Source of the DNA: Zizania palustris
Taxonomy: Eukaryota > Streptophyta > Magnoliopsida > Poales > Poaceae
Assembly (NCBI GenBank): GCA_019279435.1
Contig: JAAALK010000286.1
Location: 50,354,289 to 50,418,288 of the forward strand
Direction: 5' to 3'
DNA length: 64,000 nt
In this document: piece by piece, positions 21,700 through 33,996 of the stretch
Layout: the number at the start of each line of letters is the position of its first letter
Position numbering within the stretch: position 1 is the stretch's first letter
The notes under the pieces: generated by a model
What the model was told of the DNA's origin: nothing
The model's input: the letters and a program-made list of their open reading frames with translations, nothing else
Database searches by the model: none
Program-made: the position numbers and the translations under genes

Positions 21700-23297
21700 A
21701 CTATTTGGCTGGGCGGGGCTGGTTTATGGCCCATGGGCTTAGGATGGCATTTGGTTTTAGGTATGTCTAGTCATCTAGACCTCCTAGGTTATTAAATTTA
21801 AATTTTGAGATTTTTAATTAAAATTGAGTTCTAACAAAACTTCTAAACCAATTATTTCCTAAACCATTTTCTATTCATAACTATCTTAAATTTAGGATTA
21901 CTGCTTCCTCGTTTTCGTTGACACCACCCTCTCCTCGCACGCGCCTTTTTTCCCCTCCTTCTACCAGATCCAGTGCGCCGACAAAACATTCTATAGGGGA
22001 GGGCCTCAAACCTACTCTTGTGAGACCCTCTTCGGATGACTTCTATGTGGAAATAGATAAAATTCAACGGGAGGATGAATGGAGGCAGTGAGCGGAGAGT
22101 CCGGTGGTGAGGTGTGATGGCACCAGGTCCGGTGTGGGACTGTCGGGGAGGCCACGGAGGCTCTCGCCGTCGTCGCCGCTGCACTCCGACCGTGACGCCC
22201 CCAACACTAAAACCGCCGCAACTCCGCCATATCATCGCTATCGCGCTCCGGTCGCCTCGCCCTAGATCTGTGAGGTCAGCCTCGCAGCTCCGGCAGCTCC
22301 ATGGTGTCTGCACCCCGGCGGCGACCCCCATCGCCTCAACTCCGCTCTGATGCCGATGGCTGAGAGCAGATCTCTCGTGTTGTTCCAGACGCCGAGGGTC
22401 GCTGCCGCGTCGCTGTTGAAGGCCCTTGTCATTCGTCGACCGACGCCCCATGCAACCCCCGCCATCCACGTCGTCGACACTCCGAACTAGCCTCTACCCT
22501 ATGTGTTTATCTCTTCCGTTGGATTTTTTCCCTCTTCTAGGTGGCAGCCACCCGGGGAGGACCTCATAGGAGTTGGTTTAAGTCCCTCCCTAGAATTTTT
22601 TTCCCAGCGTACCGCCCAACGCATCACCCACACACCGTTGTCCCTAGTGTGCCGCGCCTGTACCTCGCCACCGCCACCACCTCCTCGTCGTCTCCAACAG
22701 CGGCCTTCTAGGAGCAATGGCCGTCGTGGTCTACGCTTATACCACCGAGCCGATATGTCTGAGCTCCTGTTTCGAGCTATGTACTATACGACGTGCGAAA
22801 TGAAGGGAGTGTCAAAATAACAATTTTTTCGATAGGTCTCCGACGGCACATCCCTGTCGAAGAGGCTACGGTGGAGCGTTGTAGCCACTAGTGCCACGCT
22901 GGTGCTACTGTTCTTCTCAGTCGGTGTGCCGCTCATCGTGTTGCTTGAGCTTCCCGTCCAGTCCATACGTACCTCGCCAAAACCCAACATTTCTTACTCT
23001 CGCAATCTCTCTGCTCCCAGATCTAGGCTTCTCTTTTGGTTCGTCGGCCAGCGCATGATCTCGGGGTGCCTCAACTCTTATCCATGATCTCATGACTCGA
23101 TTTCTCCCCCTTTTTCTTGTCTCTCACAGTGTATTCGGCTGAGGAGAGCGCAGTGTCCGTGAGTACCAGTTGAGAGTGAAATTGATTAACTCATGGTTAA
23201 TTAGTTATGCCCTTTAGTTTATTTAGTCCATTTTGTTCGTAGTTAAGATTTGCCACCACATTTATGTTAAGCAAGTGTATGGCGTTAGTGAAGGTAA
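21700..23297. other. Upstream of actin B; GC-rich unassigned tract
   Basis: Homology with the actin A promoter ends near 21760. The remainder (about 21900-22800) is GC-rich with overlapping ORFs on both strands of low-complexity Arg/Pro/Ser composition. I see no recognised domain and support no gene. Confidence 0.4.
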
Positions 23298-23299
23298 TA

Positions 23300-23542
23300 C
23301 TCCCTCCGTTAACTTTTAAATTACGCAGGTGACTTTTATCTCAACGTTTGACCATTTGTCTTATTCAAAAAACTTTTTGAAATATCATTTATTTTGTTAT
23401 AATTTGTTTTATTACTGTTGAAGTAAGAATACTTCAAGTATAATTTATATTTTTGCATATTTGCAAAAAAAAATGAATAAGACGAATGGTCAAACGTTAA
23501 GATAAAAGTCAACCTGCATCATTTAAAAGTTAACGGAGAGAG
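23300..23542. mobile_element. Stowaway MITE
   Basis: Terminal repeats CTCCCTCCG (23300-23308) and CGGAGAGAG (ending 23542) with TA on both sides. Inner arms match in inverse (GACTTTTATCTCAACGTTTG near the left, its complement near 23500). 243 bp, noncoding. Confidence 0.88.
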
Positions 23543-23879
23543 TAGTTGGGAGCCAAATCATTTGCAAGTATGCTTATCACTGCCATTTCTAGGATATTTT
23601 TGCTGTATAGCCCGAAGTGTCCCAATCACATGGGGTTGTGGTTAGGTGTGACTTATCTTAATTAAGTTTGGTGCTGATGGGCTACTGTTGGAAGATAATG
23701 CAGTCCTAAGATCAGTGATGCATGTTTCCTCCTAGGAAAATGACAGATTCTCAGTCAATGACATGAACACATTTTAACCTTCTACCAAAGAGGTACTTCA
23801 TGCGTACCCCTAGGAGGTGGGGAGGAGCTCGGGCGGCGGCGGCGGATGGAACAGCCGCTAGGTCTCTATATACGCGCGA

Positions 23880-24055
23880 GAGTTGGGGGAATATATCCTT
23901 TAACTTCCGTCGGTCAGCAACTGTGGACCTTACTGACCGACGGAAATTAAAGCTTATATATCGGGTGGGAAAATTCCCTTTAATTTCTGTTGGCCACAGT
24001 GAAAAGCCGACGGAAGTTAAAGAGGCTGACGAAAATTTTTGTTTTTCTTGTAGTG
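23880..24055. mobile_element. Orphan end of a CACTA (En/Spm-like) transposon
   Basis: The minus strand from 24055 reads CACTACAAGAAAAAC, the CACTA terminal signature. Subterminal copies of the motif CTTCCGTCGG and its inverse occur at about 23900, 23940, 23985 and 24015. I found no partner terminus in the window, so this is a truncated element or one whose other end is diverged. A GC-rich stretch at 23800-23880 may belong to it. Confidence 0.75.
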
Positions 24056-24071
24056 TAGCTCAAGGCCACAG

Positions 24072-24137
24072 CTGCATCTCTGTTTATTCATGCATGAAAT
24101 TTTACTGCATCTCTGTTTATTCATGCATGAAATTTTA
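24072..24137. repeat. 33-bp tandem duplication
   Basis: Units 24072-24104 and 24105-24137, each starting CTGCATCTCTG and identical by eye. Confidence 0.85.
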
Positions 24138-25866
24138 TCCAAGTAGTATGCTTGTTGTGAGCTATCATGTCAGTTTTGTCCTCTTGGGTAGAGCTTAAGT
24201 GTAATTGCATTTCAGTACATGGTTCCTGACCCATATTCTAGAAAATATTAGTCTGGTTTTGCCATATCATTGATGCCCTCCTCTTCATCTGTACTGCAAT
24301 CAAGGCAGTCTCTTTATTTTTGGCATGTCAGACCTCAAGGGGTTCTGAACTTCTGTTAGTAGTATTCATAGAAAGATTGTATTTTTATTATATTTGTAAA
24401 TTTTGTCTATCCACTGAAACTTGAATATTTTCATTACATTGCCAAGTTTATGTAGTAGTTCTTTGACAGCACTGGAGCAAAACAAATATTGATAAACTAC
24501 ATCCGCTCTACATGAGAAACTATTGATTTACTGATTTAAAAATAGAGATCGAAAATAAAGGGAAGTTGTTGTGTATCAAGTTATTTTTTAGATATCGGTA
24601 TAGATAGGTTGATTCCTATGTAGATTCAAACTATTACGGGGAGTTTAAGGAGTAGACACATCTGCATCGTTCAATAAACAAGTCATGGCTAGGATGAGAG
24701 TACTTCTTTTTCCTCCTTTTCCCTTCACCATTAGAATGCTAGCATAACATCGGAAGTTGGGTATAACTACTAGGTCATTCATATGCTTGATATTTTTCTA
24801 CAATAGCTCTCATGTTTCTCCCAAATGCTTGTGACTCTATCACAAGACTTCCATTTTCTTCTTGTTGCATATGTTTGCTTATTTTTGTTCTGGTATGTCT
24901 TGTCCTTTTTTGTCTTCTGAAATTTGTCAACCTAGGGTTTCTCTTGTTTGATCCATACTTTTGCCTGTGATTCTTCTTTAGAGTAGCCACATTTGCAACT
25001 TGTTAAGGTAAAGCTGAATGGTGCTTTAACATTAGGCTTTTTAGCATCAATAATGCCATAACTATCTTTGTTTTTTTCCCTGCACATGCTTGCTCATACT
25101 ATGAACTATGAAGTGCCTCTTTCACTAAGAATATCCTCAAGAACTCTATAACACCTTCTATCCTCATAATAGTGTTTCTCATCCTAAAATCGGTCTCTAG
25201 CGGGAACTTCAATCACAGCATCTAAATATAGATGAACATCCATATTGGAAAAAGAAACACCAAGTTAGCATTTCTATCTTCTCACGCTATTTGCAATAAT
25301 AGCTTGTTAGAATATACTGTTAAAATACAGATAAAATAAATCAAGTTTACATTTGTAGTTAGAAGATATTATTAAAATATACAAAAATATGATATGTACA
25401 GTATAATATGGATGGTATGTTGAAGTGTGATAAAATATAGAGAAAAATCTTTTTAGATGATCATCCAAATTAAAATATATAAATGTCCAAATTTTTATGA
25501 CACGCCGAGGATGCTATAACAAGTAGCATTCTTCAAAATCAACGGCTCATGAAGACAACGGAAGGAATCATTGGCAGAGATTTTCGTGCTAAAGTATACG
25601 GATCGAGTAGCATCTAACTTAGTTTTTTCTCTATGTCCCTTCCATGCATATCTTGGATAATCTCAGACCTAGCTCCTCGAGTGAATCACTTCAAAATGTA
25701 TTTCTAGGCAACAATTTATGTTTTGTTTATTTCGGTTTCTAACAATTATAACTACTATTAGAATATAAAATTGAAGCAAATAATCAGATTTTGTATCTAG
25801 ATTGTGAGAATCGATAACTATAAAATTTTGAAATAAAGTAGAAGCTAAGAAACATTAGCATATTTA

Positions 25867-26065
25867 GGGTTTGTTTGTTTCAGCTGCTGACAGCTACAGT
25901 TACTTTTGTGGAAACAAGCGGTCTAGATTCTGAACTCAGATTGTGAGAATCAGTAACTGCGAAATCTAGAAATAAACTAGAATTCAGAAACTTGAAAACA
26001 CCTGCTACTCAGACTAGTTAGCTACTGAGACTCTCTAGCTGCTAGAAGCTGAAACAAACATACCC
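25867..26065. mobile_element. Tourist-type MITE with TTA duplication
   Basis: Ends GGGTTTGTTTGTTTCAGC and the complement of GGGTATGTTTGTTTCAGC, with TTA at 25864-25866 and 26066-26068. 199 bp. A left-truncated relative lies at about 26268-26413. Confidence 0.85.
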
Positions 26066-26267
26066 TTAGATTCTGATCAACTAGCGACTAACAATCTATG
26101 ACTAAAGTAAATAGACATCAATGTTTACCGAATCAAGAGCTTTAAGAGTATACCTACATAATGTATCAATTCTCTAAAAGAGTTGGCAACTGCATGAGAC
26201 CAATTCTCTTTCTAAAGTAATGCCCATACGAACATTGCAACTACTTCTACAATCTGATGCGGAAACA

Positions 26268-26413
26268 AACGGTCCATATTTTAGACTTAGATTGTGAGAA
26301 TCAGTAGCGACGGAATCTAGAAATGAACTAGAATCTAGAAGCTGGAAAACACTAGCTACTCAGACTAGCTAGCTACCGAGAATCTTTAGCCGCTAGAAAC
26401 TGAAACAAATGGA
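26268..26413. mobile_element. Truncated copy of the same MITE
   Basis: Matches the interior and right end of 25867-26065 (shared AGATTGTGAGAATCAGTA) but lacks about 50 bp of the left end. Confidence 0.7.
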
Positions 26414-27087
26414 TCTGAAGATTCGATCATATATCTTCTAGTTAGATGGAAATTGAATATTTACCCTTTACATTTCAATAACATATAGGGTCCACCTATG
26501 TCAATGACATGTGGGTCAGGAAAATAAATTCTTAATTTTCATTTAAATGAATGATATATGATCAAATTTTCCATTATTATATGAGCTAGATTATGCTTTG
26601 TTACACAAAATTTCTTGTTTTCTACATGAGAACCCTGATTTGAACAAACAAATTGTCTGTGTAACACGTTCGAACATCAAAACCCATCCGAGACCAGCAT
26701 ATGTGGCCCAAGAATCCCAAGCTTCATCGAAACTGCTAAATGTCATGCCAATTTGAGGAATCCAAAACGGAGATGTCGCATTCTGCTACAAGATAATGAC
26801 AGTAAATTATGGCATCAACAAAAAGAAGATCCTGCAACAAGAAGAATGTAAAAAGATCTCCAAGTAGTTTTGCAAAGGATGGTAATACCCGTCCAGATTT
26901 TCCTCCCCCGTTACTTCAGTCATTGCATTGAACTCAAGCTTGTCACTTCTATTCCGATGTCAGGTCGATATGTACCATTCTATCGCTCAAACCAATACAT
27001 TTTAATTGATGTATCGTTTTGATTTCAATATCGATCATTTTAGTCAATATCGGTTAGTTATCAGTCATTCCAATCAATAATACTAAA

Positions 27088-27809
27088 TGTTGTAGCATAA
27101 AAGTTATGCCTAACAGGTTTATTTAGCCTCGAAGAACTTCTAATTGTAAAGTGGATTTATACTGGTTCATGCATCCAAGAGGGATAATAGTCTTACATCC
27201 AGTTCATAATGATTTTTGTATTCTATATCATCTATCATTTTTAAATTAGGAGTGCTCAGTATTTATAGGCAAAATACCAGAGAAAAAGATCATTTTACCC
27301 CTCTACTTACAACTGTCATAAAAGACTTTGTTTACAAGATTTCGTAGGGTAAACGATAAACTCTTTTGTAAATACATGTGCATATACCAAGGGCGAAGAC
27401 CTCGGTTTTGGTCTTTAATGTCGAAGTGCTCTTTAAGATATTAGAGCCTGTATCGAAGTATAAGTCGGAGGCTTCATACCGGAATAGTCTTCGAAATACG
27501 GAGGATTGCAAAGAGATATCGGAGCATAAGTCTCGAAGCCTTATGACCGAAGTAGGCTTCGCCATCCTCCCGAGTGGGGCCCGGAGTGTGTCGTAGGGAG
27601 CTTCAGTGCTCAAATAGCTTTGTAATCAACTCTTGATCTTGTAGATTCCAAAAGCAATCTTTAGATAGTCTTAGATACTTTTGCTTCATACAAGACGAAA
27701 GGGACTTCGACTGGTTTTATTGGCCTCGACTCATCAGTAGACTTTGGCTTTGAGGCTTCGTAAGTGATATTATTTGGATCCTGTTAGGGTAAAATTATTT
27801 TTCCCAACA
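27088..27809. mobile_element. Candidate solo LTR
   Basis: Runs from TGTTGTAG to TTCCCAACA (TG...CA), with flanking CTAAA (27083-27087) and CTAGA (27810-27814), a 5-bp duplication with one mismatch. No internal retroelement sequence adjoins. The interior has CTTCGAAG-type repeats. The likely origin is LTR-LTR recombination. Confidence 0.55.
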
Positions 27810-28356
27810 CTAGAACGGTGCACCAGTATCGGCCATCGGCCTGGAGAGGAGCTAAGAATAGCCACAAAGTGGGCTTTTTGTGCTGAGTATGGGGAAGGAG
27901 GAAAACGAACTCTCATCTTAGCCATTTATTTATATCCTGAATGAATCAAATACATCAACTGTTTAAGCTGTATGAGCAGTCTCATCATGTTTAACAATAC
28001 GACTATGGGTCGGTTACCGCTCGGGTCTAGATGGGTATTCATGGTACGGTGTTTGGTTATCACGGTACAAACCTCGATTACCTTGGTTTAGAGCTCGATA
28101 GCCGCTAGATCACTACTAACTTGGTAACCACAAATTTTCAATAAAAATTAAAATCTGTAAAACCACGTAGTTTTTTTCTAATATAAATTGGAAACTTGCA
28201 CTATTGTAAATTTTATAAGTTCAAAACTAAAACTAACTTCGCCTCGTATAAATTACAAAATAACATGGCTAATTAACAATTTGAGCATTTTAAACCTACC
28301 CGTAAAACTGCAGAAATTATTGTGATGTTATAACAATTCTTGATACAATCTGTTAA

Positions 28357-28785
28357 GGGCGCATTTGGATCCCAAGTATTGGGTTTAACACTAAAGAATT
28401 AGAATTCTATTCTATGAGATGGGTTGTTTGGGCTACCATAGATTTGGAATTATCAAATCCGATCTAGAATTCAACCAAGAATTCACAGTTCTACTTAATT
28501 CCTCTTCAAGAAAAAAATTGATTGGAATTCCTATATTTATCAAAATTGATCATTGTACTATGCATTCCTTCATCGAGCTTATTTTTATAACTAATATTTC
28601 TTGTATTAATGGAATTAATTCCATTGTTTGATCAACTAAACAGGTTTGGGAATTAGTTCTCATATTTTAATTCTATTGAATGCCTAAACATAATTATTAG
28701 ATTTCAATTAAATTCCACACAATTCAATGTTTTATATAATTTAAAATGAATTTCAATTCTTTCAAGATCTCGATCCAACGGTACC
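28357..28785. mobile_element. Tourist/Harbinger-type MITE
   Basis: Left end GGGCGCATTTGGATC and right end the complement of GGTACCGTTGGATC, with TAA on both sides (28354-28356 and 28786-28788). 429 bp, AT-rich, noncoding. It lies just upstream of the actin C promoter. Confidence 0.7.
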
Positions 28786-28869
28786 TAAGATTTCAACATA
28801 ATATTTTAAATATTTTTTCATATATAATTTTTAAAATTTACAAATTAAAATTCCAATCAGTCGGAGCAA

Positions 28870-29631
28870 ACCAACATAAGCGGACGGACGGCTACGCGCG
28901 GTAGTAGACCGAAATTGGCCACCCTTCACTACACTCCACGTGAGTTGTCCGCACGCAAGCCCCCACCTCACGTCCTCACGACCTCACCCCCCCCTCCCCC
29001 ATCCAAACCCTACCACCACCGCTCGCCTCGCCCCGCCTCGCCTCGCCTCGCAGCCGGACGACGTGCGCCACGCCCCATCCCGCCTCCTCCGCCGGTAACT
29101 ATCAGTCTGCTTCTTCTTCCCCGTATCGATCTCGCCGCTGGTGGGAGTGGGACTCCTGCAGTGAACGCCCCCAGGGCCCAGATCCGGCCTCGCGTCTCTG
29201 TTGCTGTGAACACGAGAGGTTGGGATGAGATCTCGCGTGTCGGGTGACCATTCCCGCACTGTCCGGCGTGGATCCGGCCGGATCTCGGGGGAAGTGGGGC
29301 GCCTGGTTCTTCGTGGGGTGTAGATCTGCGACCCGAGACGCTCTTCGTTGATCGTTTCTCCTGTTCAACGCTAGTCAGGGGATGTCGGTGAGAGGAAAAG
29401 GGATACGTCTTTGATTTCTAGGGTGCTAAGCAAAATAAGGAAAAAAAAACGTTGTTCATTATGAATTGCGCTGCTTCATCAGGTTTATACGTGCTACATT
29501 TCTGCAGTAGAAATTGCTGGGAAAAAAATCGTTTCGTTAGTGCCATCCTTGATCATTGGTAGGAGTGTAAGACGTGTATGTGTCGTTCCTCTGATTTGTG
29601 ACAAATGCAGCCTCGTGCGAGCTTTTTGTAG
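28870..29631 (+). promoter_or_regulatory. Actin C promoter, leader exon and leader intron
   Basis: CCACGTGAGTTG starts at about 28936 and a telo-box-like AAACCCTA at about 29004. As in copy B, the segment with the TATA-like box found in copy A is missing, and a C/T-rich run (about 28970-29000) takes its place. The leader exon ends at 29094; the intron is 29095-29631. Confidence 0.65.
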
Positions 29632-29638
29632 GTAGAAA

Positions 29639-29946
29639 ATGGCTGACGCCGAGGACATTCAGCCCCTCGTCTGTGATAATGGAACTGGTATGGTCAAGGT
29701 AAGCTATTGGATTCTCAGGAACTTCTGTCTTCGTTGCTGGAATGATACATTCTTGGTAGCAACTGAGGTGGTGACTCGTTGGGTTTTCAGGCTGGGTTCG
29801 CCGGAGATGATGCGCCCAGGGCTGTTTTCCCCAGCATTGTGGGTCGTCCTCGCCACACTGGCGTCATGGTCGGAATGGGGCAGAAGGATGCCTACGTTGG
29901 GGATGAGGCGCAGTCCAAGAGGGGTATCCTGACCCTCAAGTACCCC

Positions 29947-30002
<56 letters not shown>

Positions 30003-30099
30003 CTTCTACAACGAGCTCCGTGTGGCACCGGAGGAGCACCCTGTCCTCCTTACTGAGGCCCCCCTCAACCCAAAGGCCAATCGTGAAAAGATGACCCAG

Positions 30100-30134
<35 letters not shown>

Positions 30135-31197
30135 CGTCGCCATCCAGGCTGTCCTCTCGCTTTATGCCAGTGGTCGTACCACAGGTGAGCCCATTCCACA
30201 CTGAACTGTACCGTTGAAGATCATAGACATTTCAAATTTGGTGTTCATATCTGGACGTGATTGATTTTGCAATCTTCAAGCTTGATGCAGCAAGATCATT
30301 AGAATTTTTTAAATAGACTCATGGGCAGTTCTCATACATGAATCCTTTGTAAACATCCTAATGTTGTTGGTGTGGACTGCTCAATCCTTGATGTGCTATA
30401 ACTGTCAATATCTGAATATGCTCTTTCATTCTCAGGTATTGTGCTGGACTCTGGTGATGGTGTCAGCCACACTGTCCCCATCTATGAAGGATATGCTCTC
30501 CCCCATGCTATCCTTCGTCTTGATCTGGCTGGGCGTGATCTCACTGATCACCTCATGAAGATCCTGACGGAGCGTGGCTACTCATTCACAACAACGGCCG
30601 AGCGGGAAATTGTGAGGGACATGAAGGAGAAGCTTGCCTACATTGCCCTGGATTATGACCAGGAAATGGAGACCGCTAAGACCAGCTCGTCTGTGGAGAA
30701 GAGCTATGAGCTTCCTGATGGGCAAGTGATCACCATTGGTGCTGAGCGTTTCCGTTGCCCTGAGGTTCTCTTCCAGCCTTCCTTCATAGGAATGGAAGCT
30801 GCGGGTATTCATGAGACGACATACAACTCCATCATGAAGTGCGACGTGGATATTAGGAAGGATCTATACGGCAACATCGTTCTCAGTGGTGGTACTACTA
30901 TGTTCCCTGGCATCGCTGACAGGATGAGCAAGGAAATCACTGCCTTGGCTCCTAGCAGCATGAAGATCAAGGTGGTCGCTCCACCCGAAAGGAAGTATAG
31001 CGTCTGGATTGGAGGATCCATCTTGGCATCCCTCAGCACCTTCCAGCAGGTAAATATGCAGGGCAACAATATAGTTTTTTTGTACTTCTGGAACTTGTTT
31101 GATTTGCTTACAATGCTGCTTGTCATTGCAGATGTGGATTGCTAAGGCTGAGTACGACGAGTCTGGCCCATCCATTGTGCACAGGAAATGCTTCTAA
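29639..31197 (+). CDS. ACT: Actin, copy C (377 aa, four coding exons)
   Basis: Coding exons 29639-29698, 29791-30184, 30436-31049 and 31132-31197; GT/AG introns, 377 codons plus TAA. The sequence starts [20 protein letters not shown] and ends HRKCF, with both nucleotide-binding loops conserved. It carries His190, Met214, Ala219 and Ala254, as copy B does. Its 3' UTR begins like A and B, then departs after about 31360 through a deletion. A MITE carrying a retrotransposon array lies 507 bp past the stop. Intact and presumably functional, but its promoter lacks an evident TATA box. Confidence 0.96.
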
Positions 31198-31823
31198 TCC
31201 TTCTGGCCCAAGAATGCTAAGCCAACAAGAGCCATTATCGCCATCTTCCAGCTCTGCTTCTCGTTTTGTGGCTGTTTCTTCATTAGCTTGGACAAAGTTT
31301 TCTACTGGCCTGTCTGTTGTCATTTTCTTCAATTCAAAGACTGTAATATCTATTGCTATTGCACCGGCCTATGCATGATGATTGATGCATCTGATATATT
31401 CTCAGACATCCCAGTAGAAATGATAAGCCTTTTTGCTTTTATTTAAACAAAAAGGGAGAGAGAGTGCAAGTGTGTAACCATGTGAATCAGGAATCGGGAT
31501 CCAGTGCGCTTTAAGCAGTGGCTGTAAGCGCCGTTGTATCCTGAATTCCTGATTGGATGGATGGCTATGAAGCTGCAAGTATATTTTTCAGTAGTACAGT
31601 GGTGCTCTCCGTGTTGGGTTGGCGTCTGTGTACAAGTGTTTTTCAGTACAGCATGTGAGCATGTGGAAAGGAGGTCAGTTCTGTATACCTAACTTTGCAA
31701 TTAAGGGTCATTGACTAAAACTAATTTTTAGCTAGAACTAATTATTAGTTAGCTAATAATTAGTTCACATATGTTTGGATATTTTGGACTATTACCTGAA
31801 AAAATAGTAAATGACTCCTATTT

Positions 31824-32803
31824 GATGAGGACATCACCGGTTGGGATATAAATATAATAAAAACAAAGGTGTATGATTTCTATATTCAATTTATATTTTA
31901 CATATTTGAGAAAAGGTTGTTGCACCATAAGTTGTTGTTTTCAATTACAAAAATTATTACAGGGATTAAGAGACGCGTTGTGAACAAATCAAGGGCATGG
32001 AACATTGTGGAAGTTGATTGGGGACCAAGGCAAGACCATCCAAACATAATATACAAGTTTGGGACATTACTTTTGTTCCAAGAGAAAATAGAAATAAAGT
32101 TCTACACGATTGAGAAGATGACTGGGATTCGGACTGTAGGGACAACACCAAATTCAAATATGCATAACGTTTAAATGGAAACTCTGATTTGGATGATCTT
32201 GGACTATTTGGAAAGCTTGATACGTCCTCTTTCCAACGAATCCAGCTACATATCCAGATTCCATCGGAGGAGATCACAATCACTAAATCAATGCGTGTTC
32301 TTTTTTTAGGCCGAACCAATTAAGCACGAAATTTCCATTTTTAATCAATTTATTTTGGAAATAATTAGTCCTTTCCATATGTAATAAGTTTTCAAAACAT
32401 TGGGAACGTCCCTAGGGCTATAAATAACCCTAGAGATTTCAGTTGTAAGGCGGGTTTTGATTAGATAAAAGTTTAGCCAATGCTACTTGTCTGTGTAAAC
32501 CCGTGATCGGTTAGATCGCCGGTTTCACATTTCAGAACCCCAACTACCCTTTGTGCGTCTTTCATATCCAGCAATTCTAGTTGCTCCTTTATCTTGTTCT
32601 TGCTCGTTCTTCGATTGCTTGCAGGAACAAGGTTGATCACCGATAAGATCAACAACCCTTGGAGTTGGTGTATCGATCGCTAAGGCGCAACACGAACGTA
32701 TCGTACGGTTGTAGTCGGGTCATCAACGGCGTCTCCTTCCAATCGAAGTTATCTTATCTCTATCCTCTCACCGAAAGATCGGGCCATCCCATTCCCCCCA
32801 TCA
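31824..32803 (+). repeat. LTR1 of the array
   Basis: 980 bp, TGATGAGG...CCCATCA. TATA box TATAAATA at 32419-32426, between CCCTAG repeats. It differs from LTR2 and LTR3 at about 20 sites, all in the first ~755 bp. Confidence 0.93.
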
Positions 32804-33284
32804 AGTGGTATCAGAGCTTTCGTTGCTCGGTGAGTTTTTATTTCATTTTTTTCCTATAGTCCAAAAAAAAGCCACACAAAAAAATTACCCGAGATCCAAG
32901 CCTCTTTGAGCCTTTTACTAGTTCTGCTTCGTATCAGCCTTTTGAGTTTATCGTTGCATCGTCGTGTGAAGTTGCTGGTCTTAGCGTTTAGTTCGTTTAG
33001 AGTTTCGAGTTCTTGTCACGTTTTTACCACCATGTTTTGGTTTGTTTAGTCGGTTTGTTATTCTGGAATTCGGGTGGATTTTGGGCAGGCTGTGCAAGTG
33101 TTACTAAAACTATCATATATCGCCTATGCAAATTCGGATTGGAGAGTTTTAAATTTTTTGAAAAGCTTACAAGAGGATCTTTATTTTTCCTTTTAGAGTC
33201 ATCTTCATATTCGGTCGTTTGCTTTCTGTTTTGGAACGTACAAGGTTCGGGAGTCCTATACTAAGAGTCGCATTGTCCTTTGCT

Positions 33285-33415
33285 GTTCTTTAAAAAAAGG
33301 AGAGAAAAAAAGGAAAAAGGCGGAAAGGTGCTCAAAAAAAGAAGAAAAAAAAGCTGCACCAAAAAAAGAGAAAAGAAAAAAAAAGTGAAGAAAGAAAACT
33401 TGACAAAAGAGGAGG
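33285..33415 (+). repeat. Purine-rich tract in the array leader
   Basis: About 120 nearly all A/G bases between the primer-binding site and gag, repeated at about 36625-36745 with small length differences in the A runs. Not coding. Confidence 0.7.
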
Positions 33416-33996
33416 AAAGCTAGTTCTACCTTTGTCAGTTTGGTGGTATCGTTTGTGTCTAGACTCGCGTCTCTAGTACGTTCAAGCCTAGGATCAGCAC
33501 AATACCGACGTTGAACAATTACTCAATTTGCTTATGCTAATGTGGTTCTAGTTTTCCTTGCTACATATTTCATCCTACCTAGAGCTCCACAGATTTGACT
33601 ACAACTTATACAACCAAGTGTTTGCCAAGGCATCGATACATCTAATCTCCATACTATTTGTGGTTAAGTCGGTGTACAACACCTCCTGCTTGCATTGGTA
33701 AGAACTTGTAAGAGCTTGATACAGGATTGAGTGAGTGTGATTTTTGGTGCCTTCACAATCTTATAGTTAGTAGGAGCGTTTGTATGTTTCTTGTCTAGTA
33801 CTAATCATGGTAGGGATACACAAGGAGATATGATATAGTGAAGCTCAATATCGACATCTTCATCGACACATGAGGGATTAGCACGATAAATATGAGGTAT
33901 GTGATGAAATTCTAGCTAGATTCAAATGTACAATACCTTATTTTGAAGGAAATTATGATCCTCATGCATATATTCAATGGGAGCTAGCTGTAGATA

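Larger units (their letters stand above)
24770..26960 (-). pseudogene. FAR1/FRS-like gene fragment, second copy, split
   Basis: Two parts in minus-strand order: 26950-26580 with a FAR1-like start (FWIPQIGMTF, then frame-shifted GFDVRT), and 25140-24770 with a basic Lys/Arg-rich segment. They match 9839-10740 in the same order but on the opposite strand. The gap between the parts holds MITEs. Stops and frameshifts disable it. Confidence 0.4.

Noticed and set aside
21852..22469. 205-aa minus-strand ORF upstream of actin B
   Set aside because: Low-complexity Arg/Gly/Ser-rich, no known domain, within a GC-rich tract near MITEs; not enough to call a gene.
32473..32859. Short ORFs inside the LTRs and leaders of the three-LTR array (repeated at 35996 and in LTR3)
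   Set aside because: They span LTR/leader boundaries and the PBS, have no domain, and repeat only because the LTR is repeated.
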